Positions 34,922 to 43,867 are shown, numbered from the stretch's first letter. The stretch: 64,000 nucleotides of DNA from Villigracilis sp900696595 (GCA_030263615.1 SZPH01000001.1:62001-126000); one strand, 5' to 3'. Notes: a model not told the origin generated them from the letters alone. Made by a program: numbers and translations.

Positions 34922-35971
34922 CTAACTGTTCATGAACGCTTCGAGATTCTCCTTGCTGATGCGATATGCCTTGCCGACCTTCTTGGCTTTCAGGCTATTA
35001 TCCTTGATGGCTTCGAGGATGTCGTCCTCTGTCACCTTCATGAACTGAGCCGCCTCGGCGGGGGTCATAATGTCGGGCATTTTCGCCGCGCCGCCAGCCG
35101 CCGCGCCGCCGCCGGGAGCTTGAAATCCGCCTTGAAGCGCCTGGCCCATGAGGTTGCCAATGCCCATGCCTGCGCCAATTCCGGCTGTAAGCCCCGCGCC
35201 GCCGCTTTGGTTGTTCGCCGCTTCGCGCATGGCGTCCGCCGCCTGCAATTGGGCGTAGATCGCCGGGTCGAGCAAACCAGCGTCCCGCAATTCCTGAGCC
35301 GACTTGGTGCTGGGCTTGAGACTGCCGATGTAGAAGGTCTTGAGCGTCAAACCGAGCGCTTCGAAGTCATCCTTGCCCTTTACGCGCACAGCGGCGCCCA
35401 ATTCTTCATTCATGCCGCTGATTTTGGCGGCGAGGCTTTGGGTGGTGTTGCTGAACTCGCCCAACACGTCGGTTAATTTGGCGACCAGCATGGTCTTGAG
35501 CCGCTCTTCGATCTCCGAAGTGCGATAAGAGCCGGTCGCGCCGACGATCTGGGTCACAAATTGCTGAGGATCTTTCACCTGGAATGAAAACGTCCCGAAG
35601 CCTTGAATGAACAGATAGCCGAGACCCTTCCCGGGAGTTTCGACGAGGATCGGTTGCGAGGTGCCCCATTTCCTGTTTGGGAATTCCTTCTTTGAGACAA
35701 AGTAGACTTCGGCGGGGAAGGGGGTGCGGTCGTTAAACGCCTTGCCGATGAAATCAATCAGTTTCGGGATGTTCGCCGTGGCGATGGTGTGCCGCCCGGC
35801 TTTGAACACATCCAGCGCGTTGCCGTCGCGGAAGAACACCGCCGTCTGACTCTCGCGCACGATCACCTGCGACCCGATGCGGAAATCGCCGATGCCCTCT
35901 TCGGGGAAGCGATGCACAATCTCATCGTTCATTTCGTTCGGGTATTCAATGACGTCGAAAATTCTTGCCAT
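34922..35971 (-). CDS. SPFH-domain protein fused to an excisionase-like HTH
   Basis: A 349-residue protein. Residues 1-235 match the SPFH (band 7/YdjI 'virion core-like') domain, starting MARIFDVIEYPNEMNDEIVHRFP, without a membrane anchor. A helical segment (about 225-250) and a Gly/Ala-rich linker (about 253-295) follow. The C-terminus (about 298-349, MTPAEAAQFMKVTEDDIL to AYRISKENLEAFMNS) is a MerR/excisionase-type helix-turn-helix (HTH_17). The HTH may target the protein or mediate protein contacts rather than bind DNA. It is a single gene with its own terminator. Confidence 0.85.
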   Translation of the reverse strand: MARIFDVIEYPNEMNDEIVHRFPEEGIGDFRIGSQVIVRESQTAVFFRDGNALDVFKAGRHTIATANIPKLIDFIGKAFNDRTPFPAEVYFVSKKEFPNRKWGTSQPILVETPGKGLGYLFIQGFGTFSFQVKDPQQFVTQIVGATGSYRTSEIEERLKTMLVAKLTDVLGEFSNTTQSLAAKISGMNEELGAAVRVKGKDDFEALGLTLKTFYIGSLKPSTKSAQELRDAGLLDPAIYAQLQAADAMREAANNQSGGAGLTAGIGAGMGIGNLMGQALQGGFQAPGGGAAAGGAAKMPDIMTPAEAAQFMKVTEDDILEAIKDNSLKAKKVGKAYRISKENLEAFMNS

Positions 35972-36128
35972 GGTTTCTCTCCTTTAAGTGAATAACAATT
36001 TTATTATAGTCCAACTGATTTTGGGGTCAAGAACCGTATTTCCTATTCATCTACGCCGCATGGAAAAATTCGTTTCCGTTCGCTGCCTACTTTCCGCTTT
36101 CTACTCGCCGCGCCCCACCGACCGCTTT

Positions 36129-36947
36129 TCACTGATTACCGATCACTGCCCGCTTACCCCCTCTCATCTGCCTGCCCGTTCCCTTGTCGCGCACCATCAA
36201 CACCTCCGCCATAATACTCACCGCAATTTCCTCCGGCGTTTCGGCTTGCAATTCCAGCCCTATCGGCGAATGGACTTTGGCGATCAATTCATCCTTCACG
36301 CCCTTTTCCTTTAATGCCTTGACGGTCGTCGCCCAGCGTCGTTTTGAACCGATTACGCCGATGTAAGCCGCTTCCGATTCCAGGAGCGGAGGCAGACCGT
36401 GCGCATCCACACCGGACCCGCGGCTGGTCACCGCCAAATAGGTCCGATTCGTGATCTTGAGCGACTCTGCCAATTTCCCCATCTCGATTGGGAGATACTC
36501 GTCCGCGCCGGGCGTCGCTTCAGGGGTGCAGAACTCCGCCCGGTCATCGCTGACGACGACGTGGAAACCGAGCCACTTCGCCAGGTGAACGACGGCTTTG
36601 CCGACATGCCCCGCGCCGATTACCACGAGAGTTGGAGCCGGAAGAATCGGTTCCACAAACACCTCCACCTGGCCGCCGCATACGCCGGGGTCGCCGCGCG
36701 AAGGGTCTGCCATGTTGTAATGCAGATAACGCGGCGTTCCGTCGCTGATCGCCATCCAGGCTTCGTCGAGGACGCGATGCTCCAAATCTCCGCCGCCGAC
36801 CGTGCCTATGAATTTACCGTCGGGATACACGAGCATTTTACTGCCCACGTGGCGCGGCGTGGAGCCTTCGCTTTTCACAACCGTGCATAGCGCGGCGGGC
36901 TGGTTGTTTTTTTCGAGTTCGGATAAGGCTTTGTAAAGTGAGGTCAT
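36129..36947 (-). CDS. xdhC: XdhC/CoxI-family molybdenum hydroxylase maturation factor
   Basis: A 272-residue protein of the XdhC/CoxI family, which binds Moco and helps sulfurate and insert it into xanthine dehydrogenase-type enzymes. The N-terminal XdhC part has CTVVKSEGSTPRHVGSKMLV and GTVGGGDLEHRVLDEA. The C-terminal Rossmann domain has VVIGAGHVGKAVVHLAKWLGF. I used the ATG at 36947. The last residues (RGGKRAVIGNQ) are encoded by the GGTAATCAGTGA-type repeat word seen at 18150, so the 3' end seems to have been replaced by repeat DNA. It lies downstream of the molybdenum subunit gene. Confidence 0.88.
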   Translation of the reverse strand: MTSLYKALSELEKNNQPAALCTVVKSEGSTPRHVGSKMLVYPDGKFIGTVGGGDLEHRVLDEAWMAISDGTPRYLHYNMADPSRGDPGVCGGQVEVFVEPILPAPTLVVIGAGHVGKAVVHLAKWLGFHVVVSDDRAEFCTPEATPGADEYLPIEMGKLAESLKITNRTYLAVTSRGSGVDAHGLPPLLESEAAYIGVIGSKRRWATTVKALKEKGVKDELIAKVHSPIGLELQAETPEEIAVSIMAEVLMVRDKGTGRQMRGGKRAVIGNQ

Positions 36948-36956
36948 GATAATCAA

Positions 36957-37064
36957 GTACGGCAAAATTCATCTTGCCCTCGCGCGGCGTCGCAAAGTAA
37001 ACTTTGCGGTACGGCAAAATTCATCTTGCCCTCGCGGCGTCGCAAAGTAAACTTTGCGGTACGG
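36957..37064. repeat. Tandem 50/52-bp GTACGGCAAAATTC repeat
   Basis: Two units (36957-37008 and 37009-37058) and a trailing GTACGG. Each contains CGCAAAGTAAACTTTGCG, a palindrome, and GGCAAAATTCATCTTGCC, another. The units differ by a CG deletion. The array ends 3 bp before the stop codon of the molybdenum subunit gene and precedes xdhC. Confidence 0.85.
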
Positions 37065-37067
37065 CGT

Positions 37068-39272
37068 TTATTTGATCTTCCCCAACGCCCGCAGCACTCG
37101 TTCCGGTGTGAAGGGGAATTCGTTCATCCAGACGCCGGTCGCGTCGTGTATGGCGGCGGCGATGGCGGGAGCGACGGGCAAATATGGCAGTTCGCCCATA
37201 CCGCGCGCCCCCCAGGGACCGTTTGGGTCGGGCGCTTCCACGAGTACCGACTCGACTTTTTCCGGGATGTCCCGGATCGTCGGGATGAGATATGTGCTGA
37301 ACTGGTCGGTCAATACCCGTCCGTCCTTGGTTTTGAAGTCCTCCAATACGGCGTAGCCGTGCGCCTGGACGACGGCGCCTTCGATCTGACCGACGACCAG
37401 GTCGGGGTTGATGGCTTTGCCCACGTCGTCCGCCGAGACGACGCGTTTTACGCGCACATGACCGGTCTCGGTGTCCACTTCCACATCCACAGCCTGGGCA
37501 ACATACGCGTACTGAAAGTTCGGCATCGAGTATCCGGTTTCGGAATCCATCTTTGTAGTCGGCGGAGCGAAGTATTGAAATTCGGCGATTGCGGGGCGCT
37601 CTTCGGCTTTCCATTTTTCGAGAGCCGCCTCTGCCGCGCCTTTGACCGAGTTGCCAGCCATGAATGTTAGCCGTGAAGCGGAAGCAGAACCGGGGTCGCC
37701 TTGTGTCGCCGAATCGGACGCGCGCAGTTCGATCATGCTCATCGGCGCGCCGAGGACATGCGCCGCCATCTGCGTCATCGCCGTATGGAAACCCTGTCCC
37801 ACTTCCGCGCCCGCGTGATGCAACACGACGCGTTCCATTGCGGTGTTCCCGTGTATCTCGACCTTCGCCCAGCAGTTTTCCTTATAACCGAATGAAAACC
37901 CGACGTTCTTGAACCCAGCCGCAAACCCGCGCCCTTTGGCGATTGCGCCCCGCGCCTTGCGTTTCGAGTTTTGCGTTTTACCCTTGCTGTTTTTTTTCCA
38001 TTTGAACGCGTCCCGCGCCGTTGCGATTGTATCAACCACGCTGACCGGTGTGGGGACGGGCGTCCCAACGTTCAGCAGATCGCCTTCGCGCAAAGCGTTC
38101 TTCAAGCGGAATTCGACCGGGTCCATGCCGAGTTTTTCGGCGAGTTTGTTCATCTGACTTTCCGCCATGAACAGGGCTTGCGGAGCGCCGAAGCCGCGAA
38201 ATGCCGCGCCGGGAATGTTGTTGGTATAAACGCCGTACACGTCCGTCTTGACGTTTGGAATCGCGTAAGGTCCTGTGGATGTGATCGTGGCGTTTCCCAG
38301 AACCTTGTTGGTGGTGTACATGTACGCGCCGCCGTCGCCGATGATCTCGTTTTGCGCGGCGATTAATTTGCCGTGTTTTGTCGCGCCCCATTTGGCGCGC
38401 AGGATGACGGCGTGACGTTTGCCGTGACCGATGATCGATTCCCGCCGCGACCAGACGATTTTCACCGGGCGTTTTAATTTCATCGCCGCCAGGGCAAGGA
38501 CGATCTGCACCGAGAGGTCTTCGCGCCCGCCGAAGGCGCCGCCGATGGCGGGGTAGATCACGCGAATTTTTTCCTCCTGTACGTCCAGCGCGCGCGCGAT
38601 GGATTTTCGGTCGGCATGAGTCCATTGACCGGCGCTTTCGACGACGACCCTGCCTTCCGAGTCGAGATACGCCAGCCCCGCTTCAGGCTGGAGGTAGGCG
38701 TGTTCCTGAACCGGAGTGCGATACTCCGCCTCGACAATCGCTGCGGCTTTGGCGAAGCCTTCGTCCACGTTCCCTTTGCGAATCTTGTAATGGACGCACA
38801 CATTCGAGTCGCCCCGATCCGGGTGGAGGAGAGGCGCGTCGGAGGCCATCGCCGCTATCGGGTCGGAGAGAGGCGGGAGGTCTTCGTAATCCACTTCGAT
38901 GAGTTTGATCGCGTCCGCCGCGTGAGATTCTGATTCCGCCACAACGACAGCGACCTGATCTCCGACGAAACGGACGATGTCAGCAGAGGGTTTGCTCGAG
39001 CCGGGACCGCACAACACGGGCTGGTCTGGGATCTGCAATCCATATTCGTTGACAGGAACATCTTTTGCAGTATAGACCGCGACGACCCCGGGAGATGCAA
39101 GCGCTTTTTCGACGCGAATATTGCGCACACGCGCATGTGGGCGTTCTGCCATGAGGATCTTCATGAACGTCATGCCGGTCATGGAGAGATCGCCGGAATA
39201 TTGCGCTTCGCCCGTCACTTTGCCGGGCGCGTCCGTGCGGGATGGGGAGTTTCCAACGGTTTCTTTGTGCAT
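37068..39272 (-). CDS. Xanthine dehydrogenase-type molybdenum-binding subunit
   Basis: A 734-residue large subunit of a molybdenum hydroxylase (xanthine/aldehyde/CO dehydrogenase family). It begins ETVGNSPSRTDAPGKVTGEAQYSGD. Moco-binding segments are AIGGAFGGRED, PGAAFRGFGAPQA, AEVGQGFHTAMTQM and GDPGSASASR, and the C-terminal WGARGMGELP carries the catalytic Glu. The FRGFG motif points to the xanthine/aldehyde side rather than form I CO dehydrogenase (AYxCSFR absent). A Lys/Arg-rich insertion at about 415-435 (KWKKNSKGKTQNSKRKAR) is unusual. It is part of the operon from 41174. Confidence 0.92.
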   Translation of the reverse strand: MHKETVGNSPSRTDAPGKVTGEAQYSGDLSMTGMTFMKILMAERPHARVRNIRVEKALASPGVVAVYTAKDVPVNEYGLQIPDQPVLCGPGSSKPSADIVRFVGDQVAVVVAESESHAADAIKLIEVDYEDLPPLSDPIAAMASDAPLLHPDRGDSNVCVHYKIRKGNVDEGFAKAAAIVEAEYRTPVQEHAYLQPEAGLAYLDSEGRVVVESAGQWTHADRKSIARALDVQEEKIRVIYPAIGGAFGGREDLSVQIVLALAAMKLKRPVKIVWSRRESIIGHGKRHAVILRAKWGATKHGKLIAAQNEIIGDGGAYMYTTNKVLGNATITSTGPYAIPNVKTDVYGVYTNNIPGAAFRGFGAPQALFMAESQMNKLAEKLGMDPVEFRLKNALREGDLLNVGTPVPTPVSVVDTIATARDAFKWKKNSKGKTQNSKRKARGAIAKGRGFAAGFKNVGFSFGYKENCWAKVEIHGNTAMERVVLHHAGAEVGQGFHTAMTQMAAHVLGAPMSMIELRASDSATQGDPGSASASRLTFMAGNSVKGAAEAALEKWKAEERPAIAEFQYFAPPTTKMDSETGYSMPNFQYAYVAQAVDVEVDTETGHVRVKRVVSADDVGKAINPDLVVGQIEGAVVQAHGYAVLEDFKTKDGRVLTDQFSTYLIPTIRDIPEKVESVLVEAPDPNGPWGARGMGELPYLPVAPAIAAAIHDATGVWMNEFPFTPERVLRALGKIK

Positions 39273-39278
39273 GGCGCG

Positions 39279-39701
39279 CTATCGTTTGTAGGTTTTTGCC
39301 CTGAATTTCGGGGGCGGCTCGTCGAGCGGTCCATAACGGGAGGGGCCCACCATGCGGTAGACGACCGCGTAGCTGAACGAAAATAACCCGCTCAGCAATA
39401 TCATGTAGATGATGCCCGCGGCGGCTTTGGCGTAGAAATGCTGGGTGTTTGTGATCGGGCTGAGGAGGGTCATCAGACCCGTTGACTTGTAGAATATATC
39501 CGGGTAACGCGGCGTGCCTAATAATTGATAGGGAATGGTGTAGCCCTTTGCCAGCGCAGCGTCTATCGTAAGCGCTCCCGCCATCATGGAGATGATGGGG
39601 ACTATGATCATCATCACGCAGCCGATTCCCCGCCAGATGTAATGCGGCTGTTTGTTCCTTTCCTTTACCTTGACCAATGCGGAACTTCTGTATTTGCTCA
39701 T
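39279..39701 (-). CDS. Small membrane protein in the molybdenum hydroxylase operon
   Basis: A 140-residue protein with a charged N-terminus, a membrane helix at about 25-47 (GIGCVMMIIVPIISMMAGAL) and another at about 92-116. It ends in a Pro/Lys-rich tail. I do not recognise the family. It sits between the fused FAD/2Fe-2S subunit gene and the molybdenum subunit gene with gaps of 15 and 6 nt, so it is very probably co-transcribed and may tether the enzyme to the membrane. Confidence 0.75.
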   Translation of the reverse strand: MSKYRSSALVKVKERNKQPHYIWRGIGCVMMIIVPIISMMAGALTIDAALAKGYTIPYQLLGTPRYPDIFYKSTGLMTLLSPITNTQHFYAKAAAGIIYMILLSGLFSFSYAVVYRMVGPSRYGPLDEPPPKFRAKTYKR

Positions 39702-39716
39702 GACAGCCTCGTTTCT

Positions 39717-41174
39717 CTAAATCTTTGCGGCTTCCTCGATGGCTTTGACGATCTTGTAATATCCGGTGCATCGGCATAGATTGCCGGATATGGCTTGCCC
39801 GATTTCGTCGCGGGTTGGGTTTGGTTTCTCTTCGAGAAGTTTCGTTCCGGACATGATAAAACCAGGAGTGCAATACCCGCATTGCACGGCGTTATATTCG
39901 ATGAATTTTTCCTGCACGGGATTCAACGCGTCGCCGCCCGCCAGTCCTTCGACGGTGACGATCTCAGCGCCATGCGCGCGCGGCGCGGGGACAAGGCAGG
40001 ACATGACCGCCTGTCCGTCGAGAAAGACCGTACACGCGCCGCATTCCCCTTCGGCGCAGCCCTCTTTTGCGCCGGTCAACATGCCTTCTTCGCGCAATAA
40101 CCTGAGCAGTGTCTTATTGTGACCGCTCGCAAAAACGTATTTCCTCCCGTTGACGGTCGTCTCAATTCGGTTTTCTGGAAAAGCGATCAACCCTTGCGTA
40201 TCTTGTATCCCGTATCTCGTATCTCGCCCCTCGTTTCTCATCCCTCGTTTCTCATCCCTCATCCCTCGCCTCGCGTTTTGCAATAACACCGGCTTCTTCG
40301 GCATCCCCGCTTCCTGCTTTCCATCGCGGATGGCGGTCAGCCCGCGCCGGGCGATGACGCGCACCATCTCGCTCCGGTAATTTGCCGAAGCGCGCACGTC
40401 GTCAATCGGTTTTGCCGATTTCACAGCCAGGTCCGCGGCGGCGGCGATGTTCTTTTCGTTTAGTTTTTTGCCCGCCAGGAATTTTTCCGCTTTTGTGGCG
40501 TGGGTGATGATGGGAGTCACCGCTCCCAGAGTGATCGAAGCGGATTTGACCGTATCCCCTTTGAGGTCCAGAATGATCGCTGCATTGACCAGCGAGATCG
40601 CCTGCGCCCGGCGAAGCGCGAGTTTAATGAACGTCCCGCGCTGGGTGTTCGTCATCGCCGGGAAGGAAATATCCACCAACATCTCGTCGGGTTCCATCAC
40701 GGTCTTGCGCACGCCGAGATAAAACTTCCTGAATGGAACTACGCGCGTTCCCCTTGCGGAAACGAGCGTGACTTTTGCGCCGAGCGCCATCAACGGCGTG
40801 ATCGTATCGTTGGCGGGCGAGGCGGTGATGATGTTCCCGGCGATTGTGGCGCGGTTGCGGATCTGCGGCGCGCCCACCTCCCAGGATGCGCGCGCCAGCG
40901 GATACGCCCGCGCGCGAATCAGTTTCGACGCCGCGCAATCGTTGTGCGTGACCGTTGCGCCGAGGTGGATGACGCCGTCTTCGTCCATTGTGACCCGGTC
41001 GAGGTTGGGGATGCGCGATACATCAATGAGCGTATCCACTCCTTTACGGACGCCGCGCTCGAGTTCGAGGATCAAATCGGTGCCGCCAGCCGCGATCCGG
41101 GCGCGTTCGCGTTTTTCAGCGAGGATGCCGACGACTTCCTCGATGGATGTTGCATTGATGTAATGATGCCACAT
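39717..41174 (-). CDS. Fused FAD-binding and [2Fe-2S] subunit of a molybdenum hydroxylase
   Basis: A 485-residue fusion of two subunits that are usually separate. Residues 1-290 are the FAD (CoxM/XdhB) part, with ARIAAGGTDLI, VGAPQIRNRATIAGNI and the CO-dehydrogenase-type C-terminal domain. Residues 330-485 are the ferredoxin (CoxS/XdhC-type) part, with CAEGECGACTVFLDG and QCGYCTPGFIMSG plus GNLCRCTGYYKI for two [2Fe-2S] clusters. The linker (about 300-328, MRDEKRGMRNEGRDTRYG and beyond) is encoded by word-repeat DNA. I chose the ATG at 41174, preceded by GGAAG; a TTG four codons earlier is less likely. Confidence 0.9.
   Translation of the reverse strand: MWHHYINATSIEEVVGILAEKRERARIAAGGTDLILELERGVRKGVDTLIDVSRIPNLDRVTMDEDGVIHLGATVTHNDCAASKLIRARAYPLARASWEVGAPQIRNRATIAGNIITASPANDTITPLMALGAKVTLVSARGTRVVPFRKFYLGVRKTVMEPDEMLVDISFPAMTNTQRGTFIKLALRRAQAISLVNAAIILDLKGDTVKSASITLGAVTPIITHATKAEKFLAGKKLNEKNIAAAADLAVKSAKPIDDVRASANYRSEMVRVIARRGLTAIRDGKQEAGMPKKPVLLQNARRGMRDEKRGMRNEGRDTRYGIQDTQGLIAFPENRIETTVNGRKYVFASGHNKTLLRLLREEGMLTGAKEGCAEGECGACTVFLDGQAVMSCLVPAPRAHGAEIVTVEGLAGGDALNPVQEKFIEYNAVQCGYCTPGFIMSGTKLLEEKPNPTRDEIGQAISGNLCRCTGYYKIVKAIEEAAKI
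40196..40275. repeat. Word-repeat tract inside a coding region
   Basis: On the minus strand it reads GGGATGAGAAACGAGGGATG, then GAGATACGAGATACGGGATA. The same words occur in gene-free DNA at 28745-28800. Here they are in frame and encode the linker between two fused enzyme domains. Confidence 0.85.
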
Positions 41175-41184
41175 AAGGACTTCC

Positions 41185-41221
41185 AAAAAACCCTAAAGGC
41201 TGAAAGACCTTTAGGGTTTTT
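41185..41221 (-). terminator. Bidirectional-looking rho-independent terminator
   Basis: Perfect 11-bp stem AACCCTAAAGG/CCTTTAGGGTT with an 8-nt loop and T-runs on both strands. On the minus strand it ends the coiled-coil gene at 41229 and insulates the molybdenum hydroxylase operon that starts at 41174. Confidence 0.93.
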
Positions 41222-41228
41222 CTCCGTT

Positions 41229-41750
41229 TTACCGGCTTCCGGTCACAACTTCGGAGCGGCGCTCGAATGTCTCCACCGCAAGGCGCGCGAGGCTTGTGAT
41301 GTTGCGGATGGCGGCGGGCAGGGCGGCTTCGTCGCCCAGACTCGCTTCGACATTATCCAGCGCATTCTTAATCTGATCGCCGAGGTCGAAGAAGGCGGCG
41401 TCGAATTGATAAATGGCTTCGAGTTCCTTCTCGTTGATCTTAACCGCGTCGAACAAGCCGGAGTATCCGCGCGCCGCGCCGCTGATCTTGTCAATGAATG
41501 TTCGCAGGGCAAGCGAAGCTTTTTCCATATCGTCCACATGCGTTAACATGCCCTTGCCGACCAGTTCCGCCTGCAAATTTGTGGCGCGACTCCATTGCTC
41601 TTCGAAGCGGCGCGCCACCGTATCGCGCAGGAGTTTGTCCGCGTCGCGGCGGTTTTGTCGTTCCACATATCCGCTAAAACCGGGGATGTACGACGCCAGT
41701 TTCTTGAACGGGTCTATCTGACTGCTGACTTTCTCGAAAAAATCGCTCAT
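41229..41750 (-). CDS. Unknown helical cytosolic protein
   Basis: A 173-residue, almost entirely helical protein without signal peptide or membrane helix. It has amphipathic stretches such as RDADKLLRDTVARRFEEQWSR and DLGDQIKNALDNVEASL. I do not recognise the family. The ATG at 41750 has GGAG at good distance and was preferred over an ATG 10 codons upstream. It is a single gene with its own terminator. Confidence 0.7.
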   Translation of the reverse strand: MSDFFEKVSSQIDPFKKLASYIPGFSGYVERQNRRDADKLLRDTVARRFEEQWSRATNLQAELVGKGMLTHVDDMEKASLALRTFIDKISGAARGYSGLFDAVKINEKELEAIYQFDAAFFDLGDQIKNALDNVEASLGDEAALPAAIRNITSLARLAVETFERRSEVVTGSR

Positions 41751-41859
41751 GGGGAGCCTCCTGCCAGGATATACGTGCAAGATTTTATTCCGTTTCCGCC
41801 TCGATTATATCGTTGAATTACAGTTATAATCAAGTTATCATCTTCGCAGGAGGAACGTC

Positions 41860-43278
41860 ATGTCCGAACAAGTTAGCCAACTTCTCGACCTGGTCGGGAA
41901 CAGCATCGAGTTCGATGGAAAAAAAGTCCGTGTTTTGGATGTGGAAAAATTTCGGAGAAATGTCGGCAAACTGGCGGAACGCTCCGCCCTCGCCTCCGAC
42001 TCGACTGTGGGCTGGTCCCGTTTTCTGATTCGGGGTGCGGCGCTCGAGCTTGGGATCTACCCCGCCTCGATCCACGAGTTGTACATGGCTCGCGGACGCG
42101 GCGACGCTCCAATGACTTTTACAACGCCCGCCTTTAATCTTCGGGCATTGTCTCATCACGCTGCCCGCGCCATGTTCCGCGCGGCAAAGCGCATCAATGC
42201 CGGGGCTTTTATCTTCGAACTCGCCCGTTCCGAAATGAGCTACACCGACCAGCGTCCGTCTGAATACGCGACGAATATCTTCGCCGCCGCCATCGCCGAG
42301 GGGTTTACAGGCCCTGTCTTCTTGCAGGGAGACCATTTTCAAGTTTCCGTCAAAAAATACAGGAACGATCCCGAAGCCGAGTTGAAAGCCGTGCGCGACC
42401 TGTGTCTCGAGTCCATCGCCGCCGGGTTCTTCAACATTGACGTGGACACATCCACGCTTGTGGATATGAGCCTGCCGACCGTCGCCGAACAACAGGCGTT
42501 GAACAGCCGGCTTTCGGCGGAACTCTCCAAATTCATACGCGACCACGAACCGGCGGGCGTCACGATCTCCATCGGCGGCGAGATCGGCGAAGTGGGAACC
42601 GAAAATTCCACCGAACCCGAACTGCGCGCCTACATGGATGCGTATAACGCCGGCATGAAGAAACTCGCGCCCGACAAACCCGGCTTGAGCAAGATCAGCG
42701 TGCTGACAGGCACGTCGCACGGAGGCACGGTTTTGCCCGATGGCTCCATCGCCGATGTGAGCATCGCCTTCGATGTCTTGCGCGATCTCAGCCGCGTCGC
42801 CCGCAGGGAGTATGGCATGGGCGGCACAGTCCAGCATGGCGCTTCCACCGTGCCGGAGGAGAACTTTAACAAATTCGTCCACAACGAAGCCATCGAAGTT
42901 CACCTTGCCACAAACTTTGCGACCATGTTCTTCGATAACGTCCCGGCGGAGTTCAAGAAGGAAATGTACGCCTGGTTGGATGTCAATTCAGCCGCAGATC
43001 GTAAACCCGGCATGACCGACGAACAGTTCTATTACAAGACGCGCAAGAATGCCATCGGCCCGTTCAAGGCGAAGTCCTACGCCCTGCCCGCCGAAACGCT
43101 GGATAAATTGTCCAATGCGTGGGAGGCGCAATTCTCGAAATTGTTCGACCTGCTTGGGATGAAAGATACCAGGACGTTGACGGATAAATTCATCAAGCCC
43201 GTCCACATCGCGCCCGTCCTCGCGGATTACGTCAAGGATGCGGTGGCGGCAGAGGATGTCAGCGACCTTTCGGATTAG
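41860..43278 (+). CDS. Class II fructose-bisphosphate aldolase-like protein
   Basis: A 472-residue TIM-barrel protein of the class II (zinc) aldolase family. Zinc-site and substrate motifs are visible: VFLQGDHFQ (Asp-His), DVDTSTLVDMS, GGEIGEVG (metal-linked Glu), LTGTSHGG (His) and GGTVQHGAST. It is longer than the usual 300-360 residues because of extensions at both ends, so its substrate may differ from fructose bisphosphate. AGGAGG before the ATG is a strong ribosome-binding site, and TATAAT at 41825-41830 is a likely -10 box. Confidence 0.82.
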   Translation: MSEQVSQLLDLVGNSIEFDGKKVRVLDVEKFRRNVGKLAERSALASDSTVGWSRFLIRGAALELGIYPASIHELYMARGRGDAPMTFTTPAFNLRALSHHAARAMFRAAKRINAGAFIFELARSEMSYTDQRPSEYATNIFAAAIAEGFTGPVFLQGDHFQVSVKKYRNDPEAELKAVRDLCLESIAAGFFNIDVDTSTLVDMSLPTVAEQQALNSRLSAELSKFIRDHEPAGVTISIGGEIGEVGTENSTEPELRAYMDAYNAGMKKLAPDKPGLSKISVLTGTSHGGTVLPDGSIADVSIAFDVLRDLSRVARREYGMGGTVQHGASTVPEENFNKFVHNEAIEVHLATNFATMFFDNVPAEFKKEMYAWLDVNSAADRKPGMTDEQFYYKTRKNAIGPFKAKSYALPAETLDKLSNAWEAQFSKLFDLLGMKDTRTLTDKFIKPVHIAPVLADYVKDAVAAEDVSDLSD

Positions 43279-43311
43279 TCGCAGTCAGAAAATCCAAAAT
43301 CGTAATTCGTA

Positions 43312-43806
43312 ATGCCTGTATCCGATCAAGGCGCGACCAAAGACAGGTACACCCTCATCCCCCGCACGGCGATCTTCGTCCGGCGCGGGGATGAATATTT
43401 ATTGCTGAAAGGCGCGGAAGATAAACGCCTGTGGGCGGGGAAATACAACGGGCTGGGCGGTCACGTTGAGCGCGGCGAAGATGTCGTCTCTGCGGCGCGG
43501 CGCGAATTGCTGGAAGAAGCGGGTATTACGGCGGATTTGTGGCTGTGCGGCACGGTGATCGTGGACGCCGGGGAAATTGGCATCTGCCTGTTTGTCGTCG
43601 TGGGGGAGAACGCCCAAGGCGAAGTCCGCGGCTCGAAGGAGGGCGTACCGGAATGGGTCCGGTTGGAGGCGTTGGGGCGTCTTCCCGTCGTCGAAGACCT
43701 GCCAATCCTGCTTGAAAGAATCCATCAAGTGAAGCGCGGCGATCCGCCGTTTTCGGCGAGGTCGTTTTATAAAGAGGATCGGTTGATAGTGATCATTGCG
43801 GAGTGA
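43312..43806 (+). CDS. Nudix hydrolase
   Basis: A 164-residue Nudix enzyme that probably cleans up an oxidised or excess nucleotide diphosphate (MutT/8-oxo-dGTPase-like). The complete Nudix box is GLGGHVERGEDVVSAARREL followed by LEEAGI, at about 45-70. It starts at an ATG that lies in a short word repeat (CGTAATTCGTAATG), 33 nt after the aldolase stop, so it may share that transcript. Confidence 0.9.
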   Translation: MPVSDQGATKDRYTLIPRTAIFVRRGDEYLLLKGAEDKRLWAGKYNGLGGHVERGEDVVSAARRELLEEAGITADLWLCGTVIVDAGEIGICLFVVVGENAQGEVRGSKEGVPEWVRLEALGRLPVVEDLPILLERIHQVKRGDPPFSARSFYKEDRLIVIIAE

Positions 43807-43867
43807 GTAAATCTGCGTGGCTGGCGTTTTCTTGCGCCGACGGCCCGCGAAGAGCATGCGCAGTACT

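Noticed and set aside
36957..37064. Possible CRISPR or attachment site
   Set aside because: Only two nearly identical 50/52-bp tandem units, with no spacers, integrase or cas genes.
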